Part shown: positions 63,504 to 64,000 of the stretch, one piece after another
Layout: every line of letters starts with the position of its first letter
Numbering within the stretch: the first letter of the stretch is position 1
Assembly (NCBI RefSeq): GCF_003610375.1
Contig: NZ_RAPZ01000014.1
Location: 62,001-126,000 of the forward strand
DNA from: Sphingomonas sp. PP-CC-1A-547
Lineage (GTDB): Bacteria > Pseudomonadota > Alphaproteobacteria > Sphingomonadales > Sphingomonadaceae
Direction of reading: 5' to 3'
DNA length: 64,000 nt
The notes under the pieces: generated by a model
The model's database searches: none
What the model saw: the letters and a program-made list of their open reading frames with translations, nothing else
Told to the model about the DNA's origin: nothing
Made by a program: the position numbers and the translations under genes

Positions 63504-64000
63504 TTGACCGCTGCTGCCAGCCAGGTTCTCGACCGCGTACTCGTCCTCGAAATGGTCCGCGTGACCGAGGCGGCGGCGATCGCCGCCTCCACGCTCGTCG
63601 GGCGCGGTGACGAGAAGGCAGCGGATGCAGCGGCGGTCGAGGCGATGCGCGAGGCGCTCAACTCGCTGTACATGGACGGCACCGTGGTGATTGGCGAGGG
63701 CGAGCGCGACGAAGCCCCGATGCTGTTCATCGGCGAGAAGGTCGGCTCGGCGATCGGCAAGGGCCCGAAGATCGACATCGCGCTCGATCCTCTGGAAGGC
63801 ACGACGATCTGCGCGACCGCGGGGCCGAACAGCCTCGCCGTGCTGGCGATCGCCGAGGAGGGCGGGCTGCTCAACGCGCCCGACGTCTACATGGACAAGA
63901 TCGCAGTCGGGCCGGGCTATCCTGAGGGCATCATCGATCTCGACAAGACGCCGACCGAGAACATCAACGCCGTCGCCGCCGCCAAGGGCGTGCCGGCGCG
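63504..64000 (+). CDS. glpX: Class II fructose-1,6-bisphosphatase GlpX, N-terminal part (3' end outside window)
   Basis: The TTG at 63504 has GAGGAGA upstream. About 165 residues are visible: VLDRVLVLEMVRVTEAAAIAASTLVGRGDEKAADAAAVEAMR, then VVIGEGERDEAPMLFIGEKVG and IDIALDPLEGTTICATAGPNSLAVLA, the metal and phosphate binding blocks of GlpX. The enzyme dephosphorylates fructose-1,6-bisphosphate in gluconeogenesis. It follows dapD by 61 nt on the same strand and runs off the right edge. Confidence 0.95.
   Translation, partial: MTAAASQVLDRVLVLEMVRVTEAAAIAASTLVGRGDEKAADAAAVEAMREALNSLYMDGTVVIGEGERDEAPMLFIGEKVGSAIGKGPKIDIALDPLEGTTICATAGPNSLAVLAIAEEGGLLNAPDVYMDKIAVGPGYPEGIIDLDKTPTENINAVAAAKGVPA

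Overview
The window is high-GC chromosomal DNA from an alphaproteobacterium, most likely a Sphingomonas or close relative. This rests on the look of the proteins (TorF-type porin with Kdp, NodT-type efflux, several TonB-dependent receptors, a subtilase autotransporter), a textbook EcfG general-stress promoter, and many intergenic palindromic repeats. No rRNA, tRNA, CRISPR array, phage or complete insertion sequence was recognised. Both ends cut genes: groEL at the left and glpX at the right.

Layout. (1) 1-4.6 kb: groEL end with its terminator, a Uma2-fold protein, a lipoprotein alpha/beta hydrolase lacking its nucleophile serine, a three-gene LuxR-HTH/membrane/winged-helix cluster, and a decayed GH31 fragment. 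(2) 4.6-7.1 kb: an FAD/NAD(P) protein overlapping nhaA. (3) 7.4-16.5 kb: the potassium locus torF-sORF-kdpF-kdpA-kdpB-(repeats)-kdpC-kdpD-kdpE. (4) 16.7-20.4 kb: a small membrane protein and the glucan pair opgG/opgH. (5) 20.5-27.1 kb, minus strand: an efflux operon marR-fusC-DUF1656-hlyD-OMF-MFS whose genes mostly overlap by 4 nt. (6) 27.3-30.6 kb, minus strand: a TonB-dependent receptor and a ModE protein in one operon behind a near-perfect ModE box, suggesting outer-membrane uptake of molybdate or a molybdenum complex. (7) 30.8-35.1 kb, minus strand: a VirJ/AcvB-like hydrolase, DUF2147, mprF and tmk, which looks like a lysyl-phosphatidylglycerol operon. (8) 35.3-45.3 kb: chorismate mutase, polyprenyl synthase, flippase, polA, a 2OG-Fe(II) oxygenase, a lipoprotein, a Bcr/CflA transporter and a very acidic protein behind an EcfG promoter. 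(9) 45.5-47.5 kb: an outer-membrane protein and a membrane-anchored nuclease. (10) 47.6-58.3 kb: a pentose-polysaccharide utilisation locus (esterase-like hydrolase, TonB receptor, LacI regulator, GH51, MFS, GH43) whose three promoters share one LacI-type operator. (11) 58.3-64 kb: LLM flavin oxidoreductase, subtilase autotransporter, HAD nucleotidase, dapD, glpX.

Intergenic spaces hold two main families of about 105-115 bp inverted-repeat elements (five copies of one, four of the other) plus smaller families. Some lie inside operons or reach into coding sequence: they separate kdpB from kdpC, encode the N-terminus of the efflux outer-membrane lipoprotein, supply the ribosome-binding site of the flippase, and encode the end of opgH.

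Starts were chosen by eye from Shine-Dalgarno spacing, signal peptides and overlaps. Functional calls come from recognised family motifs without database searches.
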